From assembly GCA_964570825.1 (NCBI GenBank), contig CAZMZJ010000009.1:1-64000 (forward strand): a DNA stretch of 64,000 nt, given 5' to 3'. The position numbers were made by a program, and so were the translations under genes. Below the pieces are notes generated by a model. The model saw only the letters and a list, made by a program, of their open reading frames with translations, had not been told where the DNA came from and made no database searches. The DNA comes from UMGS1002 sp964570825. GTDB lineage: Bacteria; Bacillota; Clostridia; Oscillospirales; CAG-272. This document shows positions 33,112-42,326 of the stretch, piece by piece; the first letter of the stretch is position 1, and every line of letters starts with the position of its first letter.

Positions 33112-33978
33112 ATGAAACTGACTGAACTTTTTGCCCGCGGGAGAACAACTCTCTCCTTTGAGGTTTTCCCGCCTAAGACAAGCGATAAATACGACAGTGT
33201 AAAAGAAGCAACAGAAGCTATTGCAAAGCTTTCTCCCGCTTTTATGAGCGTAACCTGCGGCGCTGGAGGCTCGACAGAAGGCTTTACTGTCAGCATAGCC
33301 AAAAACATACAGGATAAATTCGGCGTAATGCCGCTGGTGCATCTGACGTGCGTTTCGTCCTCAAAGGAAAACATACGCGAAAGTCTTGCCAAAATCAAAG
33401 AGGCAGGAATAAAAAATATTCTTGCCCTGCGCGGCGATATGCCTGCATACGAAGGCGCGGTTATCCACCGCGATTTTATTCATGCGTCCGATCTGGTCGC
33501 CGAAATAAAGCGTTTCGGGGATTTCTGCGTGGGAGGCGCCTGCTATCCCGAGGGGCATCCCGAGTCACCGAACCTTGACGACGATATTGAAAATCTTATG
33601 AAAAAAGTCGACGCCGGATGCGACTTTCTCACGACACAGATGTTTTTTGACAACAATATATTCTACAGCTTTCTTGAAAAGCTTGAAAAGAAGGGCATAA
33701 ACGTTCCGGTCAACCCGGGCATTATGCCGATCACAAACGCCAAGCAGATAAAGCGGATTTTTGACCTTTCCGGAAAAACGCTGCCACGGCGTTTTGCAAA
33801 AATTGTCGAAAAATTCGGGGAGGATCCCGAATCAATGAAACAGGCTGGCATAGTATACGCAACCGAACAGGTTATCGACCTCTATGCGTCGGGTATCAAA
33901 AATGTGCACATATATACTATGAACAAACCGGATGTGGCGGCGCGCGTAATGGACAATATTTCGGCGATAATCAAATAG
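33112..33978 (+). CDS. metF: 5,10-methylenetetrahydrofolate reductase
   Basis: This 288-residue flavoprotein reduces methylene-THF to methyl-THF, the methyl donor for the neighbouring methionine synthase. The family opening SFEVFPPKT, the FMSVTCGAGGS strand, NILALRGDMP and TQMFFDN are all present along a TIM-barrel. Length matches bacterial MetF. ATG 33112 has AAAGGG about 9 bases upstream; an earlier in-frame start at 33088 is less likely. metH follows after about 140 bases. Confidence 0.95.
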   Translation: MKLTELFARGRTTLSFEVFPPKTSDKYDSVKEATEAIAKLSPAFMSVTCGAGGSTEGFTVSIAKNIQDKFGVMPLVHLTCVSSSKENIRESLAKIKEAGIKNILALRGDMPAYEGAVIHRDFIHASDLVAEIKRFGDFCVGGACYPEGHPESPNLDDDIENLMKKVDAGCDFLTTQMFFDNNIFYSFLEKLEKKGINVPVNPGIMPITNAKQIKRIFDLSGKTLPRRFAKIVEKFGEDPESMKQAGIVYATEQVIDLYASGIKNVHIYTMNKPDVAARVMDNISAIIK

Positions 33979-34117
33979 CGGACGAGTACAGCTCTGTTTC
34001 GGATTATGCACAGTCTTTTTTCAATAATGGCTTGTGTGTAATGAAATATTTTTGAAAGGATTGGCGGAAGAAGCAGGTCCGGAGCTTGTTTCTGAAAGCC
34101 ATGTGCGCATAAGTAAG

Positions 34118-36604
34118 ATGGATATTTCTAAAAAAATAAGGGATGGATTAGTAATTTTCGACGGCGCTTTCGGAACCATGCTGCAGGCCCGCGGACTTGC
34201 GGCAGGGGAGCTGCCGGAGACGTGGAATGTCACGCATCCCGATGTTGTGACCGGAATTCACCGTGAGTACCTTGACGCCGGGTGCGAGGTGATTACAACA
34301 AACACCTTCGGTGCGAACAGTCTGAAATATAATGGCAAAAACGGCGCTTACACGCTTTTCGAGGTCGTAAATTCCGCGGTAAGCTGCGCCCGTGCTGCCG
34401 CGGAGAACCGAAATAATGTTTTTATTGCGCTTGACATCGGCCCTCTCGGAAAGCTTGTGGGGAAACCTTACGGGATAGGCTTTGAGGAAGCAGTCGGTGT
34501 TTTTTCGGATACCGTCAAAATCGGAGCTGCCGCGGGAGTTGATTTCATTCTGATCGAGACGATGAACGACATATATGAGTTGAAGGCGGCTGTACTGGCA
34601 GCTCGAGAGAGCTGCAGCCTGCCGGTTATTGCGACCGTGGTCGTCGATTCGTCGGGGCGTATGATGAGCGGAAGCGATGCCGCTTCCGTCGTTGCGCTGC
34701 TTGAGGGTCTGGGAGTGACGGCTCTCGGCATGAACTGTTCGCTGGGGCCGGCGCAGATGAATGAAACACTGCACGAGATGCTTAAATATGCATCGGTTCC
34801 GGTGCTTGTGCAGCCGAACGCGGGTATGCCGCTCATAAGAAACGGGAAAACTGAATATGACATTACTCCGGAACAGTTTGCCGGATATATGAAAGAAATG
34901 GCGCAGGCCGGAGCGCACGGCCTTGGCGGCTGCTGCGGAACAACTCCGGAATATATAAGAGAGCTTAAAAAAGCTGTCGACGGAATTGCACCTGTGCCGG
35001 TCACAGATAAAGGGCTGACGATGATTTCTTCGTCAACGCATACGCTTGTGGTGGGCAAAAAGCCGCTTCTTATCGGCGAGAGAATCAATCCGACAGGCAA
35101 GAAGAAGATCAAGGAGGCGTTGACCGCCGGAAATTATTCCGAGATAATCTCAGAGGGAGCCGCACAGGCTGATGCCGGAGCAGATATACTCGATGTTAAC
35201 GCGGGTCTTCCGGGGATTGACGAGGCGAAGGCACTTAAGACAATAGTTACCGAGCTGCAGAAGGTCACCGATCTGCCGCTTCAGATTGATACGGCCGATC
35301 CTGCGGCAATGGAGGCGGCGTTGCGAGTGTATTGCGGTGTCCCGCTTATAAATTCGGTGAGCGGGAAAGCTGAGTCGATGGATGCAATCCTGCCGCTCGC
35401 GAAAAAATACGGCGGCGTGCTTATAGGTCTTACGCTCGACGAGAATGGGATACCGTCCGACACCGCCGGAAGGCTTAAAATTGCTAACAAAATTTATGCC
35501 GAGGCGGATAAATACGGAATAAACCCTAAAAATATTATAATTGATCCTCTTGCCATGTCTGTGAGCGCCGATTCTAACGCCGCACTGACGACTCTGTCTA
35601 CCGTGGCTATGCTCAATAGAATGGGCAGATATACATTGCTTGGAGTGTCGAACGTTTCTTACGGCCTGCCGGGGCGCGACATCATCAACTCTGTGTTCTT
35701 CACAATGGCGCTTCACGCGGGGCTGTCGCTTGCGATTATAAATCCGAATTCGATTGAAATGCAAAAGGCTTACAAATCATTCCTCGCTTTAAGCGGCAAA
35801 GATGATAATTTCGCAGGATATATTGCGTTCGCGTCGGCGCAGTCCCAGCAGGCATCAGCATCAGCTGCACAGAACAATGCTGCCGGAACAGGCGCAAACA
35901 CAGTCAAGGCAGAGACCATGGGCACAGCCGGAACATCATGCTCATGCTGCCCGCCCGTCCATGCCGAAAAAACGGCGGTATCATCTGACGCCGGCGAGGA
36001 GCTTTACAGAGCTATAGTCCGCGGATTAGGAGCCGTCGCTGCAAAAGCGGCCGAAAGACTGCTTGAAACTAATGGCGGCATGGATGTAATCGAGAAATAT
36101 ATCATTCCTGCTCTCAAAGAGGTTGGCGAGGGCTTTGAAAAACAGAGAATCTACCTTCCGCAACTGCTGATGAGCGCTGAGGCCGCTAATATGGCTTTTG
36201 CAAAGGTTAAGGCTTCGATGAAATCAGCGGGCGGAGCAAAAGGGAAGATTATATTGGCTACTGTTAAGGGCGACATTCATGATATTGGCAAAAACATCGT
36301 CAAGGTGCTGCTTGAAAACTACGGCTATGAGGTCATAGACCTCGGGCGAGATGTTTCATATGAAACAATACTTAATTCGACTTCAGAAAACAAAGTGCGT
36401 CTTGTGGGACTGAGCGCCCTTATGACGACGACGCTTCCCGCAATGGAGAAGACGGTGAGGCTTTTGCACGAGCGTTTCCCGGAATGCCGTGTCATGGTCG
36501 GAGGCGCAGTGCTGACCGAGGAATACGCAAAAAATATCGGAGCGGATTATTACGCACAAGACGCTATGGGAGCCGTCAAAATAGCCGAGGCTGTATTCAG
36601 ATAA
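34118..36604 (+). CDS. metH: Cobalamin-dependent methionine synthase without activation domain
   Basis: This protein of about 828 residues transfers the methyl group from methyl-THF to homocysteine. Domain order: homocysteine-binding barrel (about 1-300; zinc cysteines in GMNCS and GGCCGT), pterin-binding barrel (about 310-575; LIGERINPTG), a linker of about 55 residues with a CSCC motif, B12 cap (about 635-715), and B12-binding domain with the cobalt-ligand motif DIHDIG. The SAM-dependent reactivation domain of E. coli MetH is absent. The start is uncertain: ATG 34118 fits the conserved region, but GTG 34103 or GTG 34034 are in frame and no option has a strong ribosome site. Confidence 0.94.
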   Translation: MDISKKIRDGLVIFDGAFGTMLQARGLAAGELPETWNVTHPDVVTGIHREYLDAGCEVITTNTFGANSLKYNGKNGAYTLFEVVNSAVSCARAAAENRNNVFIALDIGPLGKLVGKPYGIGFEEAVGVFSDTVKIGAAAGVDFILIETMNDIYELKAAVLAARESCSLPVIATVVVDSSGRMMSGSDAASVVALLEGLGVTALGMNCSLGPAQMNETLHEMLKYASVPVLVQPNAGMPLIRNGKTEYDITPEQFAGYMKEMAQAGAHGLGGCCGTTPEYIRELKKAVDGIAPVPVTDKGLTMISSSTHTLVVGKKPLLIGERINPTGKKKIKEALTAGNYSEIISEGAAQADAGADILDVNAGLPGIDEAKALKTIVTELQKVTDLPLQIDTADPAAMEAALRVYCGVPLINSVSGKAESMDAILPLAKKYGGVLIGLTLDENGIPSDTAGRLKIANKIYAEADKYGINPKNIIIDPLAMSVSADSNAALTTLSTVAMLNRMGRYTLLGVSNVSYGLPGRDIINSVFFTMALHAGLSLAIINPNSIEMQKAYKSFLALSGKDDNFAGYIAFASAQSQQASASAAQNNAAGTGANTVKAETMGTAGTSCSCCPPVHAEKTAVSSDAGEELYRAIVRGLGAVAAKAAERLLETNGGMDVIEKYIIPALKEVGEGFEKQRIYLPQLLMSAEAANMAFAKVKASMKSAGGAKGKIILATVKGDIHDIGKNIVKVLLENYGYEVIDLGRDVSYETILNSTSENKVRLVGLSALMTTTLPAMEKTVRLLHERFPECRVMVGGAVLTEEYAKNIGADYYAQDAMGAVKIAEAVFR

Positions 36605-36647
36605 TTGTTTCCGTTTTTTACTGGTTTATGAAAGGGCATTGTATTGT

Positions 36648-37811
36648 ATGAAAGACAATATTCTTTTTCTCCACGGCGGAGGTCCTACGGCGGTTATCAA
36701 CTCGTCGCTCTGGGGAGCCGTTGACGAAGCGAAAAAACACGGTGAAATAAACCGGATTTACGCCGCAGACGGCGGCACGGGCGGATTTCTCCGGGAGAAG
36801 CTTATCGACATGAGGAGTATTCCTGACGATAAGCTTGAAATGCTCAAATCAACGCCGGGCAGTGCGGTCGGAACCTCAAGGGATCATCTTGAACCCGGCG
36901 ATTACCCGAAGATGGCGGAACTCGCCGAGAAATTCGGAATTAAATATATTTTCTGCAACGGCGGAAACGGAACAATGGATACCTGCGGCAAGCTTTGCGA
37001 AGCCTGCCTCGGCAGCGATATTCATGTTATAGGCATTCCAAAAACGATGGACAACGATATCGCTGTTACCGACCATGCGCCTGGATACGGCAGCGCCGCG
37101 AGATATATCGCGGGTTCGGTTGCGGAGGTCGCAGCGGATGTCGCCGGAATGCCTATCCATATCGTCATAATCGAAACAAGCGGCAGAAACGCCGGCTGGG
37201 TCGCGGCGTCGGCGGCTTTGGCTGGACTTAACGGAAACGCCGGAGCCGATCTTATATATCTGCCCGAGCGGCTTTTTTCGGAAGAAAAATTTCTTGAGGA
37301 TGTAATGGCGCTGATAATCAGGAAAAAGTCGGGCGTTGTTGTCGCCAGCGAGGGGCTGCGTGGGCTTGACGGCGAACTGCTGGTCAAACCGGCTCGAGTG
37401 GACAACCGTTCGGTATCATACGGAAGCATCGCCGAGCATCTGCAGGAACTGGTTCAGAAAAAGCTTGGGTACAAGGCGCGCGGAGAAAAACCCGGTATTC
37501 TCGGGAGAGCCTCCGTGGCGTGGCAGTCGGAAACCGACCGCGACGAGGCTGTTCTCGCCGGACGCGCGGCGGTGCGTGCCGCGCTTGCAGGGGAAAACGG
37601 AAAAATGGTCGGATTCAGACGCGTTTCAAACAGGCCGTATGCCATTGACACTATGATGATTGACATAAAAGATGTAATGCTGCACGAGGCAAAGCTGCCG
37701 GATAGATATATAAACGAACGCGGAAATTATGTGACACAGGAGTTTATTGATTACTGCCTTCCTCTTATCGGAAGCCCGCTGCCGGTTTTTGCAAATTTCA
37801 GAAAACAATAA
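36648..37811 (+). CDS. Phosphofructokinase family protein (ATP or PPi donor unclear)
   Basis: This 387-residue PFK-family enzyme converts fructose 6-phosphate to the bisphosphate. It opens with LHGGGPTAVIN. The donor-site residues are mixed: the position of E. coli Gly104 is Gly108 (ATP-type) but that of Gly124 is Lys132 in IPKTMDND (PPi-type). The Mg-binding Asp103 position is Asn107 (GGNG instead of GGDG). The substrate motif IETSGRNAGWV is intact. ATG 36648 has AAAGGG 11 bases before it; an upstream TTG is too close to that site. It follows metH by 43 bases. Confidence 0.9.
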   Translation: MKDNILFLHGGGPTAVINSSLWGAVDEAKKHGEINRIYAADGGTGGFLREKLIDMRSIPDDKLEMLKSTPGSAVGTSRDHLEPGDYPKMAELAEKFGIKYIFCNGGNGTMDTCGKLCEACLGSDIHVIGIPKTMDNDIAVTDHAPGYGSAARYIAGSVAEVAADVAGMPIHIVIIETSGRNAGWVAASAALAGLNGNAGADLIYLPERLFSEEKFLEDVMALIIRKKSGVVVASEGLRGLDGELLVKPARVDNRSVSYGSIAEHLQELVQKKLGYKARGEKPGILGRASVAWQSETDRDEAVLAGRAAVRAALAGENGKMVGFRRVSNRPYAIDTMMIDIKDVMLHEAKLPDRYINERGNYVTQEFIDYCLPLIGSPLPVFANFRKQ

Positions 37812-37812
37812 A

Positions 37813-37843
37813 ACAAAAAGCACCGCACAGCGGTGCTTTTTGT
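37813..37843 (+). terminator. Bidirectional terminator between pfk and the ior operon
   Basis: 14-bp stem ACAAAAAGCACCGC / GCGGTGCTTTTTGT with a 3-base loop. Both strands end in T-rich runs, and on minus it continues TTTTATTG past the ACT gene. Confidence 0.92.
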
Positions 37844-37959
37844 CTGAAAGTGTTCAAATGTGACTTAAGGCATATGTTGTTTTTCATATACCCGCACTCA
37901 TTTTTCAATAAGTTTAGAAAAGTTTGCGGAAACCCTTTGAAAGGTTCATAAACATATTG

Positions 37960-38397
37960 TTACAGTTTGTCAATATCGCTTTCGCCGAGTATCCTGACTC
38001 CCGCATCGCTGAGCGCTTTTATTGCGCTGTCGCGCACGGTGCTGCTGATGCGCAGGACGACGGTGGCATAGTTACCGGAAACGGCGATGAAGGCATACAT
38101 ATACATGATATCGATTTTGTTGTCTGAAAGTATGCGCAAAATTTTTGCAAGTCCGCCGGGTTCGTCGGGAACGGCTACGGCTACGACTTTTGTTATGTGG
38201 AAGACTATGTTGTTTTCGGTAAAGACGGCGGCGGCTTTGTCGGTATCGTCGACTATCAGCCGGAGCACTCCGAAATTCTGGGTTTCGGCGAGGCACATTG
38301 CGCGGATGTCGATGCCCTTTGAGGCAAGAAGATCTGTGATTTGAGAAAGCGCGCCCTGCCGGTTTTCAACAAAAACGGACAACTGGTTGATGGTCAT
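37960..38397 (-). CDS. Tandem ACT-domain protein
   Basis: This 145-residue protein consists of two ACT domains: VENRQGALSQITDLLASKGIDI at the N-terminus and VPDEPGGLAKILRILSDNKIDI near residue 75, each of the usual beta-alpha-beta type. ACT pairs bind amino acids and act as sensors. It is the last gene of iorA-iorB-paaK-ACT, so it may sense an aromatic amino acid and adjust this pathway; that link is inferred from position. ACT genes often accompany paaK/ior in anaerobes. AGGAT-like sequence precedes the start. Confidence 0.9.
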   Translation of the reverse strand: MTINQLSVFVENRQGALSQITDLLASKGIDIRAMCLAETQNFGVLRLIVDDTDKAAAVFTENNIVFHITKVVAVAVPDEPGGLAKILRILSDNKIDIMYMYAFIAVSGNYATVVLRISSTVRDSAIKALSDAGVRILGESDIDKL

Positions 38398-38430
38398 ATT
38401 GATACCATCCTTTCTGTGTTATGTGAGGCT

Positions 38431-39744
38431 TCAATCAAGGAGCTTGCGGTTGTCGATCACACGGACCGCCTTGCCCTCTGAGCGTTTGATAGAATTTGGA
38501 GCTACAAGAGTAACCTTTGCCGAGACGCCGAGCAGGCTCTTGATTTCTTCGGATATAGTATGTTCTATTTTGGCGAGACCGGTCACAACATCGTCGAAGC
38601 TGTCGTTGGTGATTTCAACTTTGACCTCAAGGGTGTCAAGGTTGTTCACGCGGTCAACGACAAGCTGATAGTTCGGGGTAAAGCCGAGTTTGAGAAGAAC
38701 CGATTCGATCTGGGACGGGAAAACATTGACGCCGCGGATGATAAGCATATCGTCGGTGCGTCCGCGCGGCTTGGACATTTTGACGAATGTGCGTCCGCAG
38801 GGACATTTCTCGTGCGAGATAACGCCGATGTCCTTCGTACGGAAGCGGATTAGCGGAAAAGCTTCTTTTGTGATGCAGGAGAAGACTATCTCGCCCTGTT
38901 CACCGTCGGGCATATGCTCGCCTGTCTTGGGATTGATTATTTCGATGATAAAATGGTCCTCGTTGACGTGCATCCCGTGCTGTTCGGAGCATTCATAAGC
39001 AACGCCGGGCCCGATGATTTCTGTCAGCCCGTAAATATCATATGCTTTAATATGCAGCTTCTGCTCGATCTGGCGGCGCATTTCCTCTGTCCATGGCTCG
39101 GCTCCGAATATGCCGGCGCGGAGCTTGAGCTTTGAGGTGTCGATGCCCGCTTTCTCCATCTCCTCTGCCATGTACATCGCGTAAGACGGTGTGCAGCAGA
39201 GTATGTCGGAACCGAAGTCCTGAATGATGGTCAGCTGGCGCGGGGTGTTGCCGGCGGAAACCGGAATCACTGTGGCTCCGAGCTTTTCGGCTCCGCCGTG
39301 AAGCCCGAGACCGCCCGTGAAAAGTCCGTAGCCGTATGAGATATGAATTTTGTCACTTTTAGTCGCTCCGGCGGCGCAGAGCTGGCGAGCGCAGACATCA
39401 GCCCATATTTCAAGGTCATGGCGTGTGTAGCCTACTACAATCTGCTTGCCTGTCGTGCCGCTTGACGCATGAAGACGGACAACTTCATCCATCGGCACGG
39501 CGAACATTCCGTACGGATATGTATCGCGCAGATCCTGCTTCTGTGTGAACGGGAGTTTAGTTATGTCGGCTATGCTTTTTATGTCCTCAGGTTTGACTCC
39601 GGCGGCATCCATTCGCTCCCGGTAGAGAGGGACTCTATCGTAAACACGTTTTACTGTTGCCGAAAGACGCGCGCTCTGGAGAGCTTCAAGCTGCTCGCGC
39701 GGGGCAGTTTCGATTTCCTTCTGCCAGTATATTTCTTTATTCAT
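38431..39744 (-). CDS. paaK: Phenylacetate-CoA ligase (aryl-acid CoA ligase)
   Basis: This 437-residue adenylate-forming enzyme activates phenylacetate or a similar aryl-acid with ATP and CoA. The P-loop region is LHASSGTTGKQIVVGYT, and YGLTEIIGPGVAYEC and a C-terminal domain with RGVNVFP are PaaK hallmarks. Start ATG 39744 fits the conserved N-terminus (NKEIYWQKEIET); an upstream start adds a Cys-rich tail with no homology. It follows the indolepyruvate oxidoreductase genes, which produce aryl-acetyl-CoA. The ligase may run in the direction that yields ATP, as proposed for IorAB operons. Confidence 0.92.
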   Translation of the reverse strand: MNKEIYWQKEIETAPREQLEALQSARLSATVKRVYDRVPLYRERMDAAGVKPEDIKSIADITKLPFTQKQDLRDTYPYGMFAVPMDEVVRLHASSGTTGKQIVVGYTRHDLEIWADVCARQLCAAGATKSDKIHISYGYGLFTGGLGLHGGAEKLGATVIPVSAGNTPRQLTIIQDFGSDILCCTPSYAMYMAEEMEKAGIDTSKLKLRAGIFGAEPWTEEMRRQIEQKLHIKAYDIYGLTEIIGPGVAYECSEQHGMHVNEDHFIIEIINPKTGEHMPDGEQGEIVFSCITKEAFPLIRFRTKDIGVISHEKCPCGRTFVKMSKPRGRTDDMLIIRGVNVFPSQIESVLLKLGFTPNYQLVVDRVNNLDTLEVKVEITNDSFDDVVTGLAKIEHTISEEIKSLLGVSAKVTLVAPNSIKRSEGKAVRVIDNRKLLD

Positions 39745-39882
39745 TTTTATATACCATACTTTCAAGTGAGTACAGGCCGGTGTAAATACGCAAACAATAC
39801 AGGCATTCATCTGGATTTGCAAATGCCGCGCAACCGGACCTGCCGAAAATAATTGAAGTTGTATCCGGATTCCGGATTTTAC

Positions 39883-40461
39883 TTATTTTTTGTAATTATA
39901 TCCCAGATTGAATGCTTTAACATTCGTTTCGACAAATTTGGGAGCGACACTTTTTTCAATCGCAGCAAGCCATTTTTCAAGCGGAATATCGAAATATTTC
40001 GCAAGCCTGCCCATCAGCACGATATTGACGGCTTTGGGCGATCCCGCCTTTTTCGCAAGGTCGAGAGCGTCAATGTCATCGACATCGACTCCGGCGGACT
40101 TCAGCTTGTCAAGTACGTCATGCGGGTACTCCGAGGCGCCGGTTATTACCGGCATCGGGTCGATTTCCTGCAGATTGACGATTATTTTGCCGCCTGTGGC
40201 AAGGCATGACGCCCAGCGCGCGGCTTCAAGCTTTTCAAACGAAACAATAAAATCGGCTTCGCCGGTTCCGATAACCGGAGAGTAAACCTTATCCCCAAAG
40301 CGTATATATGTAACGACGCTTCCGCCGCGCTGGCTCATTCCGTGTACCTCGGACACTTTGACATCATACCCCTCGTCGACGAGCAGACGGCCGAGCAGTT
40401 TGCTGGCGAGGAGAGAACCCTGTCCCCCGACTCCAACTATCATTATGTTGGTCGTTTTCAT
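39883..40461 (-). CDS. iorB: Indolepyruvate ferredoxin oxidoreductase, beta subunit
   Basis: This 192-residue gamma-type subunit of 2-oxoacid:ferredoxin oxidoreductases begins IMIVGVGGQGSLLASKLLG and continues SEVHGMSQRGGSV, both diagnostic. With IorA it decarboxylates aryl-pyruvates from aromatic amino acid transamination to aryl-acetyl-CoA and reduced ferredoxin. ATG 40461 overlaps the iorA stop (ATGA) and has GGAGGGG upstream. An earlier in-frame start adds a short basic extension without support. Confidence 0.95.
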   Translation of the reverse strand: MKTTNIMIVGVGGQGSLLASKLLGRLLVDEGYDVKVSEVHGMSQRGGSVVTYIRFGDKVYSPVIGTGEADFIVSFEKLEAARWASCLATGGKIIVNLQEIDPMPVITGASEYPHDVLDKLKSAGVDVDDIDALDLAKKAGSPKAVNIVLMGRLAKYFDIPLEKWLAAIEKSVAPKFVETNVKAFNLGYNYKK

Positions 40462-42197
40462 TTCGCGTCCCCTCCTTTTATGGCTCCGAATTTGCAAAGC
40501 TGCGCGCAGACTCCGCAGCCGACGCAGAGAGTTGCGTCAATGTGAGCTTTTTTATCCGAAAAGCTGATTGCAGGGCAGCCGATTTTCATGCAGGCGCGGC
40601 AGCCGCGGCAGGCGCCGGCGTCGATGCTAAGAGCCGGCTTTGCCTTGACGTACTTGAGCAGCGCGCAGGGACGGCGTGAGATGATGACAGAAGGTTCTTT
40701 AGCTTCAAGCTCCTCTTTTATTGCTGCTTCGCAGGAGGCGAGGTCGTACGGGTCAACTACGCGAACGCGGTTGATTCCGACTGCACGGCAGAGTGCTTCA
40801 AGGTCGATTTTCACTGCCGGGTCGCCCTTAATGTTGTAGCCGGTGGTGGGATTCTGCTGATGTCCAGTCATGCCGGTGATTGAATTATCAAGGATGATGA
40901 CAGTTGAGTTTGTTGAGTTGTAGGCGATATTTACAAGACCGGTTATACCAGAATGCATGAAAGTCGAGTCGCCTATGACAGCGACAGTCTTTCCTTCAGC
41001 CGTTTCGCCTCCGGCTTTATTGAAGCCGTGAATGCCTGACACAGACGCGCCCATGCAGAGAACTGAGTCTACGGCATTAAGAGGCTGCTGAGCGCCGAGG
41101 GTGTAGCAGCCTATATCGCCGATGACGGTGATTTTATTCTTGGCAAGAGTATAAAAAAGTCCTCTGTGCGGACATCCGGCGCACATAACCGGTGGGCGCA
41201 CGGGTATTTTTGAATCTATCGCGATACTCCGCTTCGGCGCTATGCCAAATACTTTCGCAATCGTTTCCTGTGAAAATTCTCCTACCGCGGAGAACAATTC
41301 TTTTCCCTCGACCGAGATTCCGAGAGCGCGGCAGTGGTTTTCAATAATCGGATCAAGCTCCTCTATGACGACGACGCGTTTGACCGACGCCGCGAAATCC
41401 TTTATAAGCTTAGTCGGCAGGGGATTTACCATGCCAAGCTTGAGAATGCTGGCGCTGTCTCCCAGAACTTCTTTGACATACTGATACGATGTGCCTGATG
41501 TAATGATGCCGAGTTCGGAACTGTTATTCTCGACACGATTGAGAGGCGAAGTTTCGGAATACTCTGTGAGGGCGATTGTCCGCTGTTCAACGACAGGATG
41601 ACGCAGTCTGGCGTATCCTGGCATCATAATGTATTTGGACGGGTTCTTCTCATATTCACGGGCGGCGATTTCTTTCCGCTCTCCGAGTTCGACTATGCTC
41701 TGCGAGTGCGCTATTCTGGTACACATACGCAAAAGAACCGGCGTATCATACTTTTCCGAAAGCTCAAAGGCAAGAACTGCAAAATTCTTGCTTTCAGAGG
41801 AATCGGCAGGTTCAAGCATCGGAACCTTGGAAGCAATAGCGTAATGCCGCGAGTCCTGCTCGTTCTGGGAGGAGTGCATGCCTGGGTCGTCCGCAACGCA
41901 GACCACAAGACCTCCGTTTACTCCGGTATATGAAAGGGTAAAAAGCGGGTCGGCCGCTACATTCAAGCCGACATGCTTCATTCCGCAGGCGGCGCGCTTG
42001 CCCGCAAGAGAAGCTCCGAAAGCTACCTCGAGCGCCACTTTCTCGTTAGGCGCCCATTCGGCGTAGATTTCATCGTATGTTGCCGCAAATTCTGTTATCT
42101 CGGTAGACGGCGTACCGGGGTAGGACGATATGACCGCGCAGCCCGCTTCATACAATCCACGTGCCACCGCCTCGTTGCCTATCATCAGTTTTTTCAT
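40458..42197 (-). CDS. iorA: Indolepyruvate ferredoxin oxidoreductase, alpha subunit
   Basis: This 579-residue subunit binds thiamine diphosphate. N-terminal pyrimidine domain: GNEAVARGLYEAG and SSYPGTPSTEI. The C-terminal half has the ThDP motif region VIGDSTFMHSG and ILDNSITGMTGHQ. Two 4Fe-4S clusters close the chain: CRGCRACMKIGCP and CVGCGVCAQLC. The enzyme is oxygen-sensitive and needs ferredoxin. AGGAG lies before the ATG. It heads the four-gene operon; nadE lies 129 bases upstream on the same strand, so readthrough from it is possible. Confidence 0.96.
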   Translation of the reverse strand: MKKLMIGNEAVARGLYEAGCAVISSYPGTPSTEITEFAATYDEIYAEWAPNEKVALEVAFGASLAGKRAACGMKHVGLNVAADPLFTLSYTGVNGGLVVCVADDPGMHSSQNEQDSRHYAIASKVPMLEPADSSESKNFAVLAFELSEKYDTPVLLRMCTRIAHSQSIVELGERKEIAAREYEKNPSKYIMMPGYARLRHPVVEQRTIALTEYSETSPLNRVENNSSELGIITSGTSYQYVKEVLGDSASILKLGMVNPLPTKLIKDFAASVKRVVVIEELDPIIENHCRALGISVEGKELFSAVGEFSQETIAKVFGIAPKRSIAIDSKIPVRPPVMCAGCPHRGLFYTLAKNKITVIGDIGCYTLGAQQPLNAVDSVLCMGASVSGIHGFNKAGGETAEGKTVAVIGDSTFMHSGITGLVNIAYNSTNSTVIILDNSITGMTGHQQNPTTGYNIKGDPAVKIDLEALCRAVGINRVRVVDPYDLASCEAAIKEELEAKEPSVIISRRPCALLKYVKAKPALSIDAGACRGCRACMKIGCPAISFSDKKAHIDATLCVGCGVCAQLCKFGAIKGGDAK

Positions 42198-42239
42198 ATG
42201 TAACTCCTAAGTATTTAATTGAAAAGGCGCCGGAATATG

Positions 42240-42266
42240 CCGGAATTTTGTTATAAAATATTCCGG
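42240..42266 (-). repeat. Inverted repeat between nadE and iorA
   Basis: CCGGAAT (42240-42246) pairs with ATTCCGG (42260-42266), and another CCGGAAT lies at 42230-42236. There is no T-tract, so it is not a standard terminator. It may be an operator or an mRNA stem before iorA. Confidence 0.4.
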
Positions 42267-42326
42267 ACACATATAGTATCTTTTAATAAATCAGCTTGTC
42301 TGCCCGGCCAAGCCTGTTCCGGTACC

